From contig CAIWVP010000013.1 in the NCBI GenBank assembly GCA_903916195.1, forward strand, positions 1 to 64,000: a DNA stretch of 64,000 bases, in the 5' to 3' direction. Under the pieces are notes generated by a model. The model was not told where the DNA came from and ran no database searches. It worked only from the letters and a program-made list of their open reading frames with translations. Each line of letters begins with the position of its first letter. Position 1 is the first letter of the stretch. This stretch comes from an uncultured Verrucomicrobiota bacterium (lineage in GTDB: Bacteria; Verrucomicrobiota; Verrucomicrobiia; Limisphaerales; UBA9464). The translations under genes and the position numbers were made by a program. Shown here piece after piece: positions 20,898 through 29,204 of this stretch.

Positions 20898-22118
20898 ATG
20901 GTCCATGACCCGTCCCATGATGCGCTGCTCCAGAAGGTCTGGGACGGCGGACGCATCGACCGCGCCGAAGCATCGCGTCTCTGGCAGCTCCCGCTCGAGG
21001 AGCTCGGCGCGCTGGCCGACCGCCGCCGGCGACTCGTGAAGGCCCCGGCTTTCGGCGGCCGCGGCGCCGATATCGTCACCTATATCGTCGACCGCAACGT
21101 CAACTACACCAACGTCTGCGACGTCTACTGCAAGTTCTGCGCGTTCTGGCGCACCGAGAAGGACGCCGACAGCTACGTCATCACCCTCGACGAGCTGGAC
21201 CGCAAGATCGAGGAGACCCTCGCGCTCGGCGGCACGCAGATGCTGATGCAGGGCGGCCACCATCCGAAGCTCACCAAGCAGTGGTACCTCGACCTGCTCG
21301 GCCACGTGCGCGCGAAGTTCCCGGGCTTCAACATCCACGGCTTCAGCCCGAGCGAGTTCATCCATTTCCAGGAGGTCTTCGGTGAACCGGTCGAGCAGAT
21401 CCTCCGCGATTTCGTGGCCGCCGGTTACGGATCGTTGCCCGGCGGCGGCGGCGAGATCCTCGTGGACCGCGTGCGCAAGAAGATCTCGCCGCTCAAGGCG
21501 GACACCGCCGAGTGGATGGGCGTGATGGACGTCGCGCACCGCCTCGGCTTGGCGAGCACGGCGACGATGATGTTCGGCCACGTCGAGACCCTCGATGAGC
21601 GCATCGAGCACCTGGACGTCGTCCGCGGGCAGCAGGACCGGTCGCTGGCCCGGATGCGGGATGCCCGGAGCGGGCTGTGGGACGCCGGAGCGTCGCCCCT
21701 CCAGCAGGCCGCGGCCTATGCCGGGGCGCTGGAGAACGGCACGGTCGATGGTGGCGCGTTCACCGCGTTCATCTGCTGGACCTTCCAACCCGAGAACACG
21801 GTGCTCAAGGCGCCGACGGTCGGCGCCCACGAGTATCTCAGGACGCAGGCGCTCGGCCGGATCTACTTGGACAACATCCCGAACATCCAGAGCTCATGGG
21901 TCACCCAGGGCCAGGAGATCGGGCAGGTCGCGCTGACCTACGGGGCGAACGACCTCGGCTCGATCATGATCGAGGAGAACGTGGTGAGCAGCGCCGGCAC
22001 GACCTTCCGGATGGGTGTCTCCGACATGCGCCGTCTCATCGCCGACCTCGGCCACGAACCGCGCCAGCGCGACAACTGGTACCGCGAAGCGGGACGGGGA
22101 GATGGGTCCCGGGTCTAA
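20898..22118 (+). CDS. mqnC: cyclic dehypoxanthinyl futalosine synthase (radical SAM)
   Basis: NVNYTNVCDVYCKFCAFWR (CxxxCxxC), GGTQMLMQGGHHP, GFTAFICWTFQPENT-like motif. Confidence 0.9.
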   Translation: MVHDPSHDALLQKVWDGGRIDRAEASRLWQLPLEELGALADRRRRLVKAPAFGGRGADIVTYIVDRNVNYTNVCDVYCKFCAFWRTEKDADSYVITLDELDRKIEETLALGGTQMLMQGGHHPKLTKQWYLDLLGHVRAKFPGFNIHGFSPSEFIHFQEVFGEPVEQILRDFVAAGYGSLPGGGGEILVDRVRKKISPLKADTAEWMGVMDVAHRLGLASTATMMFGHVETLDERIEHLDVVRGQQDRSLARMRDARSGLWDAGASPLQQAAAYAGALENGTVDGGAFTAFICWTFQPENTVLKAPTVGAHEYLRTQALGRIYLDNIPNIQSSWVTQGQEIGQVALTYGANDLGSIMIEENVVSSAGTTFRMGVSDMRRLIADLGHEPRQRDNWYREAGRGDGSRV

Positions 22119-22124
22119 GGTCCG

Positions 22125-22228
22125 AAGTCTCAAGTCGAAGGTTCTGTCGCGTCACGTCTCACGGAGCTTGGTCTTGCACCTTGGCTCTTGGTTCGACCTT
22201 CGACCTTCGACCTTCGACCCGAGACTTA
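22125..22228. repeat. intergenic inverted repeat with 4 tandem heptamers (TTCGACC)
   Basis: AAGTCTC-AA-GTCGAAGGT arm complementary to ACCTTCGAC-CC-GAGACTT; TTCGACC x4 at 22192-22219. Confidence 0.8.
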
Positions 22229-24310
22229 CTTCTTCAGATACTCCGCCAGCCAAGCGAAGATCGTCTGGTGCCAGAGCTCGCTGTTCTGCGGCTTGAGCAC
22301 CCAGTGGCCCTCGTCGGGGAAGTAGAGCAGCTTGGACGGCACGCCCTGCCTTTGCAGCGCGGTGAAAAGATCCAGCCCCTGCGCGATGGGCACGCGGAAA
22401 TCGAGCTCGTTGTGGACGACGAGGTTCGGCGTCTTGAACCGCTTCGCGAAGCGGTGCGGCGAGTGGTCGCTGAACTTCGGGTTCTCCCAGGGCAGACCGT
22501 GGTCCCATTCGTCGAACCATAGCTCCTCGGTCGTGCCGTACATCGTGTCGAAGTTGTACACGCCGCAGTGCGTGACCAGCGTCTTGAACTTGTCCGTGTG
22601 GCCCTGGAACCAGTTCATCATGTAGCCGCCGAACGAAGCGCCGGCGGATGCCATCCGGGTCGTGTCCACGTACGGCTGCTTCTCTAGCTGCGCGAGGCAC
22701 GCCATCAGGTCGTCCACCACCTTGCCGCCCCAGTCGCCGGAGATCTCGTCGGTGAACTTCTGGCCGAATCCCGTGGATCCGCGCGGGTTGGGCATCGCGA
22801 CCACGTAGCCCTGCGCCGCCCAGACCTGCGGGTTCCAGCGGTAGGACCATGCATCCATGAAGGCGCCCTGCGGGCCGCCATGGACCCAGAAGATGAGCGG
22901 CCACTTCTTCGCCGGATCGAAGCCGGGCGGCCTCAGGATCCACATCTGCACCGGCGTGCCACCAGCACCCGGAACCGTGATCGTTTCCGGGCGCGCCAGA
23001 TCGAGCTGTGCGACGAGCGCATCGTTCACATGCGTCAACGCCTTCGCTCCGGCGCCGTCCAGCGACGCGCGGAAGATCTCGGCCGGAGCGCCCATGTGGT
23101 GGCGGGTGAAGACGACCGACTTGCCGTCCGGCGTCGCGTCCGCCTCGCCGGAGACGCCGCCGGTGGCGAGCGGTCTCACGTCTTCGCCGACGGTGGAGAC
23201 GGTCCACAACGCCTTGGTGCCCTCGTCCTCGGCGGCGATGACGATCGTCTTCGATCCGGGGATCCAGGTGATGTCCTCGACGGTGGAATCGAAGCCGGCG
23301 GTCAGGCCGCGGCTCGCGCCGGTCGCGCGGTCGAGCAGCATCAGCTGCCAGCGATCGGCCTCGAAACCCGGACGGGCCTGCGCGCGGTACGCGATGGACT
23401 TGCCGTCGGGCGAGTACCGGGGGCATCCGTCCGCGGCGGGATTCTTCGTGAGCTGGCGTCGCGCTCCGGACTTCAGGTCCACGGCCCACAGGTCATGGTC
23501 GGTGCTCCAGGCCTCGCTGTGCGGCGGCGTGGGCGTGGCGGTGTAGGCCAGCTCCGCGCCGTCGGGGGAGAAGGCGAACTCGTCGCCGGCGCTGAAGGTG
23601 TCGGACGTCGGGACGGCGTCGCGGTCGCCGGGCGTGAGGTCGCGTGGTTCGCCGGCGACGGCACCTGCCGCGACGGGCACGACGAACAGGTGCTGGCGCT
23701 TGTCGTCGACCCAGGAATCCCAGTGCCGATAGAGCAGCTTCGTGATGACGCGGGCCTTCACCTTGCTCTGCTCGCGGGCTTCGAGCTTGTCCTTGTTCGC
23801 CTTGTCGGAACGGGCGAACGGCTGGTCGGAGAACTCCGCGAACACGGCGGAGACGAAGGCGATGTTCTTGCCGTCGGGCGACCAGACCGGTTGCGTGGCC
23901 TCGGTGGAGACCGAGGTGAGCTTGCGCGCCTCGCCGCCATCGGACGGGATGACCCAGACCTGGAAGTCGCCGCCACGGTTCGATTCGAAGGCGATCCACC
24001 GGCCGTCCGGCGACCAGGTCGGATGCCGGTCGTGCTTGGGCGAGCTGGTGAGCCGGCGCGGTGCGCCGCCGTCCGCCGGGACGAGCCAGATGTCGCTGTC
24101 GGTCTTGTTCGCGGCCTTGTCCACGTCGGTGGCGACGTAGGCCACCCACTTGCCATCCGGCGATGCCTGCGGGCTGGAGAGCCGGTGGCACGCGACGAGG
24201 TCATCGAAGGTCATCGGCCTTGGCGCGGCGATGGCGGAGAAGACCGTTGCGGACCCGAGCGCGACCCTCAGGACGGCGCTGCGGACGGAGGAGATGCCGG
24301 GGCGGATCAT
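22226..24310 (-). CDS. S9 family peptidase (prolyl oligopeptidase-like) with WD40-like propeller
   Basis: WSPDGRWIAFESNRGGDFQVWV propeller repeats; STGFGQKFTDEISGDWGGKVVDDL, ASAGASFGGYMMNWFQGHTDKFK, FPDEGHWVLKPQNSELWHQTIFAWL. Confidence 0.93.
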   Translation of the reverse strand: MIRPGISSVRSAVLRVALGSATVFSAIAAPRPMTFDDLVACHRLSSPQASPDGKWVAYVATDVDKAANKTDSDIWLVPADGGAPRRLTSSPKHDRHPTWSPDGRWIAFESNRGGDFQVWVIPSDGGEARKLTSVSTEATQPVWSPDGKNIAFVSAVFAEFSDQPFARSDKANKDKLEAREQSKVKARVITKLLYRHWDSWVDDKRQHLFVVPVAAGAVAGEPRDLTPGDRDAVPTSDTFSAGDEFAFSPDGAELAYTATPTPPHSEAWSTDHDLWAVDLKSGARRQLTKNPAADGCPRYSPDGKSIAYRAQARPGFEADRWQLMLLDRATGASRGLTAGFDSTVEDITWIPGSKTIVIAAEDEGTKALWTVSTVGEDVRPLATGGVSGEADATPDGKSVVFTRHHMGAPAEIFRASLDGAGAKALTHVNDALVAQLDLARPETITVPGAGGTPVQMWILRPPGFDPAKKWPLIFWVHGGPQGAFMDAWSYRWNPQVWAAQGYVVAMPNPRGSTGFGQKFTDEISGDWGGKVVDDLMACLAQLEKQPYVDTTRMASAGASFGGYMMNWFQGHTDKFKTLVTHCGVYNFDTMYGTTEELWFDEWDHGLPWENPKFSDHSPHRFAKRFKTPNLVVHNELDFRVPIAQGLDLFTALQRQGVPSKLLYFPDEGHWVLKPQNSELWHQTIFAWLAEYLKK

Positions 24311-24414
24311 CGCGTCGACATTCCTTTGGGTCCGTCCGCGCGGCAAGCACCCGGATCGGGCGGGGCCGAGGCGCGCGGCGCCCGACGCGCGCCACCGTGC
24401 TGGTCAGCGGCGAC

Positions 24415-24450
24415 GGCGATGGCGATGGCGATGGCGATGGCGATGGCGGT
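24415..24450. repeat. hexamer tandem repeat (GGCGAT)5 + GGCGGT
   Basis: Read directly from sequence. Confidence 0.95.
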
Positions 24451-24469
24451 GGTCGGACGAGCGGTCCCG

Positions 24470-24863
24470 GGCCGACCGCCTGCATCTCGCGGAACAGCCA
24501 GGCTTAGGCGTAGGCCCACCAGCGCTTCGCCGTCGGCTCGGACACGTTCATGACCTTCGCCGCCTGCTCGGTCGTGAGGCCGACGAAGTAAAGCAGCTTC
24601 ACCAGCTCGGCCTTCGGCGGATCCACGGTGGCCAAGCGGTCCAGGGCCTTGTTCAACGCGAGCAACTGCTCGTCGTCCACCGGGCCGGGGCGTTCCAAGA
24701 AGGTCTGCGCCTCGCCGCTCGCCTGGAGCAGGGCCTCGATGCGGGCGCGCAGCCCGGGGTTGCCGGCTGAGGCTTATTTCAGATAGGCGGCGCGCTGGGC
24801 GGGCGTCTCCCACGGGAGCGCGGCGGCGAAGATCGTCTCTTCGGAGCCGGCGGGATCGTTCAT
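24470..24863 (-). pseudogene. chimeric relic: Ser/Thr kinase N-terminus joined in frame to ECF sigma factor C-terminus, two in-frame TAA codons
   Basis: Manual translation: MNDPAGSEETIFAAALPWETPAQRAAYLK*ASAGNPGLRARIEALLQASGEAQTFLERPG...LATVDPPKAELVKLLYFVGLTTEQAAKVMNVSEPTAKRWWAYA*AWLFREM. Confidence 0.75.
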
Positions 24864-24979
24864 GGGCGAGGGCGAGGGCATACCGTCCTTACAAGCGTGA
24901 AGCCGCCGTGAAAGGGATCACGGGTTCTTCCGGAAAGATTTTTGATCCCATCCGGTGCTGGTTTGCGCATAAGGGGATC

Positions 24980-25201
24980 ATGTCCGACACCCCCGTCACC
25001 TCCGAGTTCAAGTTCTACTGTTCCCACTGCGATCAACCGCTGAAGTGCGAGGTGCGCTTCGCCGGACGACAAATCCAGTGCCCCGGCTGCCAAGTCCTGA
25101 TCCGCATCCCGAATCCGCCCTCGGGCACAGGTTTCACCCACATCTCGCCCGAATCCGGCCGGACATGGGACACGCATGTCCCCACCAAGAAGAAGGAGTA
25201 G
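24980..25201 (+). CDS. small zinc-ribbon protein
   Basis: FYCSHCDQPLKCEVRFAGRQIQCPGCQVLIRIP (two CxxC pairs); AAGGGGA upstream of ATG. Confidence 0.75.
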   Translation: MSDTPVTSEFKFYCSHCDQPLKCEVRFAGRQIQCPGCQVLIRIPNPPSGTGFTHISPESGRTWDTHVPTKKKE

Positions 25202-25245
25202 CCACGGCGTGACCGGGGACGGCGGGTTGCGGTGCGGCCGTCCGC

Positions 25246-25434
25246 GCCCGCTTCGCGGACACCGATGCGCCCGCTTCTCTGCCGCCGGAGCGACGGCAGG
25301 CCGCGTTGGCGCAGGTGACGATGCGGCCCTTCGGCCGTCCGGAAGAAGTGGCGGTCGCGGTTTGCTTTTTGGCGGGCGCAGAGGCCGGCCACATCACCGG
25401 AGCCGTGCTGAACATCGACGGCGGCATCCTGTGA
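25246..25434 (+). pseudogene. 5'-truncated SDR-family reductase (FabG-like) remnant
   Basis: In-frame translation without a plausible start: RARFADTDAPASLPPERRQAALAQVTMRPFGRPEEVAVAVCFLAGAEAGHITGAVLNIDGGIL*. Confidence 0.75.
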
Positions 25435-25720
25435 CGGCCCGGCCGGGTGCGGTCAGAATTCGCGGAAAAGGCAGCCAGGGCAGAATCGCGTTTGCTCTGA
25501 TGAAGACATGGGCCGGAGAGAGAGAATATGTTCCACAGTGCAGATGTTGTTTAGCTGCATCGCACGTCGTCGATCGGCAGGCGCCTCTTCCTGCCCAGCT
25601 AGGTCCGACTCGGCGACAATAGCACAACTCCGCAAAACGATCCGCCACATCGCATCGCCGCCGTGCTGCCCGGCCGCATACGTTGACGCTCCCGCGGGCG
25701 GCCCGTACGTTCCCGTCGCC

Positions 25721-26116
25721 ATGATCGCTGGAAAAATCGGAGCCGCCACCGCCACCGCCGCCTTGCCCAGTTTCCGCACGGGCGACGAGCGGCTCATCAA
25801 GCTGACCGGCGACGCGGGCAAGAAGGTCACCTCGCTGCTCACGCGTCAGGGCCGTCCGCAGGGCGTGCTGCGCGTGGCGGTCGTGGGCGGCGGCTGCTCC
25901 GGGCTCCAGTACAAGATGGATCTGCAGGACCAGCCGCAGAACCGCGACATCCTCGTCGAGAGCGCCGGCGTGCGCGTGGTCGTCGATCCCAAGAGCGCGT
26001 TGTACGTGACCGGATCCGAGCTGGATTACGTGGACGCCCTGACCGAGGGCGGCTTCAAGGTGAAGAATCCGAACGCCGCGACGAGTTGCTCCTGCGGCGA
26101 GAGCTTCAGCGCGTGA
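25721..26116 (+). CDS. iron-sulfur cluster assembly A-type protein (IscA/ErpA family)
   Basis: VAVVGGGCSGLQYKMDL and CSCGESF cysteines; DPKSALYVTGSELDYVD. Confidence 0.92.
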   Translation: MIAGKIGAATATAALPSFRTGDERLIKLTGDAGKKVTSLLTRQGRPQGVLRVAVVGGGCSGLQYKMDLQDQPQNRDILVESAGVRVVVDPKSALYVTGSELDYVDALTEGGFKVKNPNAATSCSCGESFSA

Positions 26117-26225
26117 ACCGGCGTCGAGCGGCAGTTTCCCGTGGACGGGTTGTTTGCCTCTGAAGGGGCCGGCATCCCACAGGCCGGCTCCAAGTGTTGT
26201 CGCGAGATCTTCCTCTTTGAGACCC

Positions 26226-26846
26226 ATGACCGACGCTTTCGCCATCCTCTCCGAACCCCGACGTCCTTGGCTCGATGCGGATGTCCTCAAGGCGCGCTAT
26301 CTGCCGCTCGCCACGGCGGTGCATCCGGACCGTGTCCATGGGGCATCCGAATCCGAGAAGGTGGCGGCGGCGGAGCGCTACGCCGCGCTGGACTCCGCCT
26401 TCAACATCCTCCGCGAACCGCGCGAACGTCTGCTCCATCTGCTCGAGCTGGAAGCCGGCGCCAAGCCCGGCGACATCCAGCGGATCCCGCCCGGCACGAT
26501 GGATCTGTTCGTCGAGGTCGGGCAGACCTGCCGCGACGCCGACGCCTTCCTCGCCAAGAAATCCACCGCCACCTCGCCGATGCTGAAGCTGCGGCTCATG
26601 CAGGAAGGCCTGGAGTGGGCGGACACGCTGCAAGGGCTTCAGAACCGCGTGAACGCACGACGCGACGAACTCACCGCCGAACTGAGGGCGATGAACGCGG
26701 CCTGGGATGCCGCGCCGCCGGTGGGTTCGCTGGACCGCGCTTCCGCGCTTCCGCTGGAACGCCTCGAACAGATCTACCGCGCGATGAGCTACGTGGCGCG
26801 CTGGACGGAGCAGTTGTCCGAGCGCGTGGTCCAGTTGGCGATCTGA
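26226..26846 (+). CDS. hscB: Fe-S protein assembly co-chaperone HscB
   Basis: J-domain HPD motif (ATAVHPDRVHG), C-terminal HSCB-type helical region. Confidence 0.88.
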   Translation: MTDAFAILSEPRRPWLDADVLKARYLPLATAVHPDRVHGASESEKVAAAERYAALDSAFNILREPRERLLHLLELEAGAKPGDIQRIPPGTMDLFVEVGQTCRDADAFLAKKSTATSPMLKLRLMQEGLEWADTLQGLQNRVNARRDELTAELRAMNAAWDAAPPVGSLDRASALPLERLEQIYRAMSYVARWTEQLSERVVQLAI

Positions 26847-26848
26847 GA

Positions 26849-26975
26849 GCGTGCTGCCGGCATCTTGCCGGCAGAGGCGGGCTGCGAGGCGGGCTGCGAG
26901 GCGGGCTGCGAACGGGGGACGAAGGCGCCCGGAGACGAGGGCGGGCCCCTGCCGGCGGGACGCACGGCAGCATGC
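26849..26975. repeat. long inverted repeat enclosing a 12-mer tandem repeat (AGGCGGGCTGCG)3
   Basis: Left GCGTGCTGCCGGCATCTTGCCGGCAG (26849-26874), right CTGCCGGCGGGACGCACGGCAGCATGC (26949-26975); tandem repeat 26875-26910. Confidence 0.85.
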
Positions 26976-27023
26976 TGAAGCGCGGCGTTGCGGGAGGTTC
27001 CGGCCCGCGGCACGCTCTTGCGC

Positions 27024-27476
27024 ATGGGCCAGCTCACCCACATCTCCGCCACCGGCGAGGCCAGCATGGTGGACGTCTCGCATAAACCCGCCGTGCTCCG
27101 CGAAGCCGTGGCTCGCGGCGAGATCCGTCTCGCTCCGGAGACCTTGGCGCTCGTGGAATCCGACCGGATCGCCAAGGGCAACGTGCTCGCGACCGCCCGC
27201 ATCGCCGGGATCCAGGCCGCCAAGAAGACCGGTGAGCTGATCCCGCTCTGCCATCCGCTGCCCATCACGCATTGTGCCGTGGATTTCTCGGTGCCGCCGT
27301 CGCGCGACCGCATCGAGATCACCGCCTCGGCCAAGATCACCGCGCCGACCGGCGTCGAGATGGAGGCACTCACCGCCGTCACCGTCGCGGCCCTGACCAT
27401 CTACGACATGTGCAAGGCGGTGGACAAAGGCATGGTCATCGGCGAGGTGCGGTTGGTGTCGAAGCGGAAGGGGTAG
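27024..27476 (+). CDS. moaC: cyclic pyranopterin monophosphate synthase
   Basis: MVDVSHKPAVLREAVARG, GELIPLCHPLPITH, GVEMEALTAVTVAALTIYDMCKAVDKGM. Confidence 0.97.
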   Translation: MGQLTHISATGEASMVDVSHKPAVLREAVARGEIRLAPETLALVESDRIAKGNVLATARIAGIQAAKKTGELIPLCHPLPITHCAVDFSVPPSRDRIEITASAKITAPTGVEMEALTAVTVAALTIYDMCKAVDKGMVIGEVRLVSKRKG

Positions 27477-27578
27477 AGCGAGTGAGCCAGTGAGCGAGTG
27501 AGCCAGTGAGCCGGCAGGGGCGAGAACGGTGATCTTCCTCTCTCCCACTGGCTTTCTGGCTCACTCGCCCACTCGCAG
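27477..27578. repeat. inverted repeat built from GAGTGAGC/CAGTGAGC octamers
   Basis: GCGAGTGAGCCAGTGAGCGAGTGAGCCAGTGAGC arm and CCCACTGGCTTTCTGGCTCACTCGCCCACTCGC arm. Confidence 0.85.
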
Positions 27579-27630
27579 CCTCGCTTCCCGCCTTTCCCCG
27601 GCGCGCGGCGGATGCTTCACTCCGCGGCGA

Positions 27631-28242
27631 GTGATCACGTTTCTCCACGGCAAGCTGGTCGATGCGCTGCCCACGACCGTCACGGTGGATGTCCATGGCG
27701 TCGGCTACGAGGTGCTCATCCCGTTGTCGTCGTTCGACCGTCTGCCGCCGGTCGGCAGCGAGGTGCATCTGCTCACCCATCTCGTGGTTCGGGAGGATGC
27801 CCATGTCCTCTACGGGTTCATGGGCACCGCCGAGCGCGACCTTTTCCGCCTGCTCGTCCATGCCGTTTCCGGCGTCGGGCCGAAGCTCGCGCTGAACGTC
27901 CTCAGCGGCACCAGCGTCGCCGGCTTCCGCATCGCGGTCGCGGCAGGCGATGTGAAGGCGCTCTCCAGCATCTCCGGCGTCGGCAAGAAGACGGCCGAAC
28001 GCATCATCGTCGAGCTCAAGGACAAGCTCGGTGCTTTCGGCACGGGCGGCACGCCGGGAGCGGCGGGCGCGAAGGGAGCCTCTCCCGCGGACACGAAGCT
28101 CAATGACGCGGTGCTGGCGTTGAGCGCGCTGGGGTTCAAGCCGACGGATGCCCACGAGGCGGTCCGGGGCGCTTTGTCGCTGCTGGGCGAGACCGCGACC
28201 GTCGAGCAGCTGGTCCGCGCCTGCCTCAAGAAAGGCGCATGA
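27631..28242 (+). CDS. ruvA: Holliday junction branch migration protein RuvA
   Basis: VITFLHGKLVDALPTTVTVDVHGVGYEVLIP; HhH motif SSISGVGKKTAERIIVELKDKL; GTG start. Confidence 0.95.
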   Translation: MITFLHGKLVDALPTTVTVDVHGVGYEVLIPLSSFDRLPPVGSEVHLLTHLVVREDAHVLYGFMGTAERDLFRLLVHAVSGVGPKLALNVLSGTSVAGFRIAVAAGDVKALSSISGVGKKTAERIIVELKDKLGAFGTGGTPGAAGAKGASPADTKLNDAVLALSALGFKPTDAHEAVRGALSLLGETATVEQLVRACLKKGA

Positions 28243-28955
28243 TGGAGGGCTGCCCGCCGAACCTGCCGCCCGACGCGGGCCCCCGAAGCAAGGTCGTCGT
28301 CCCGGAACCGTTGAAGTGGCACGGCGAGCTCGCCGCTTGGCTCATCTGGGCGCTGATCAACACGCTGGCCTCGACCTTGCGGTGGCGTTTCGACGACCGG
28401 TCGGGCCTGTGCTGGGCGGGCGGCACCGATCGGGCGATCTTCGTGTTCTGGCACAACCGGCTCGCTCTTTCGTTCAATCTCTACCGGCGGCATGTCGCCA
28501 AACCGACGGCGGGCCGGAGGGGCGCGGCGCTCATCAGCGCCAGCCGAGATGGCGGGCTGCTGGCGCGGGTGATGGGGTTGTCCGGCGTGGTGGCCGCCCG
28601 CGGTTCATCGAGCCGGCGCGGCGCTGCGGCGCTGCGGGAGCTGGTGTCCGCCGCCAAGGCCGGATGCGACCTCGCCATCACGCCTGATGGTCCGCGCGGC
28701 CCGTGCTACCAGGTGCAAGATGGCGTGATCCTCGCGGCGCAGCTGACGGGCCTGCCCATCGTGCCCCTCAGCTATCGGTTGGGCTGGAAGAAGACATTGC
28801 GCAGCTGGGACCGCTTCCAGGTCCCGCTGCCGTTCAGCCGCGTGGAGGTGATGCTCGGAGCACCGATCGGGGTCCCGCGCGACACCGACGAAGCCGGCCG
28901 GGCCCGTCTACGTGATGAGCTGCAAGGCCGGTTGATGGCGATCACCCACGACTGA
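28239..28955 (+). CDS. lysophospholipid acyltransferase-like protein (DUF374 family)
   Basis: FVFWHNRL, RGSSSRRGAAALRELV, ITPDGPRGPCYQVQDGVILAAQLTGLPIVP; ATGA-type overlap with ruvA stop. Confidence 0.85.
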   Translation: MMEGCPPNLPPDAGPRSKVVVPEPLKWHGELAAWLIWALINTLASTLRWRFDDRSGLCWAGGTDRAIFVFWHNRLALSFNLYRRHVAKPTAGRRGAALISASRDGGLLARVMGLSGVVAARGSSSRRGAAALRELVSAAKAGCDLAITPDGPRGPCYQVQDGVILAAQLTGLPIVPLSYRLGWKKTLRSWDRFQVPLPFSRVEVMLGAPIGVPRDTDEAGRARLRDELQGRLMAITHD

Positions 28956-29135
28956 GCGGGGCGGTCCAGGTCCGGGAGAACGGGAACCGGGATCCGCATC
29001 CAGAACGGTTCCGGTGGCGTCCCGCGTCGGCTCTCCAGCCCACGGACCGATGGCGACGACGTGGGTCGTTGTTTCACGATTCGCGCGCTGGTGCTGCATT
29101 TTCTTTGGTCCAGCTTTTCCTGCTTTCCTGCTTTC

Positions 29136-29151
29136 CAGATGGATCCATCTG
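29136..29151. repeat. perfect 16-bp palindrome CAGATGGATCCATCTG
   Basis: Read directly; preceded by short tandem TGCTTTCC repeat. Confidence 0.9.
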
Positions 29152-29204
29152 CCCGCCCGGTTTCTTGACGCTCCGGGCGCTGGTCCTACTGTGGCTGCCC
29201 AACG

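Noticed and set aside
22192-22219. Heptamer repeats considered as a CRISPR array
   Set aside because: Units are contiguous with no spacers and far too short
24201-24485. ORF with SPSPSPSPSP stretch
   Set aside because: Produced by the GGCGAT repeat read in frame after the sigma relic; overlaps the peptidase signal region and has no coding evidence
24307-24813. 168-aa minus-strand ORF across the sigma/kinase relic
   Set aside because: Out of frame with the recognisable kinase and sigma motifs
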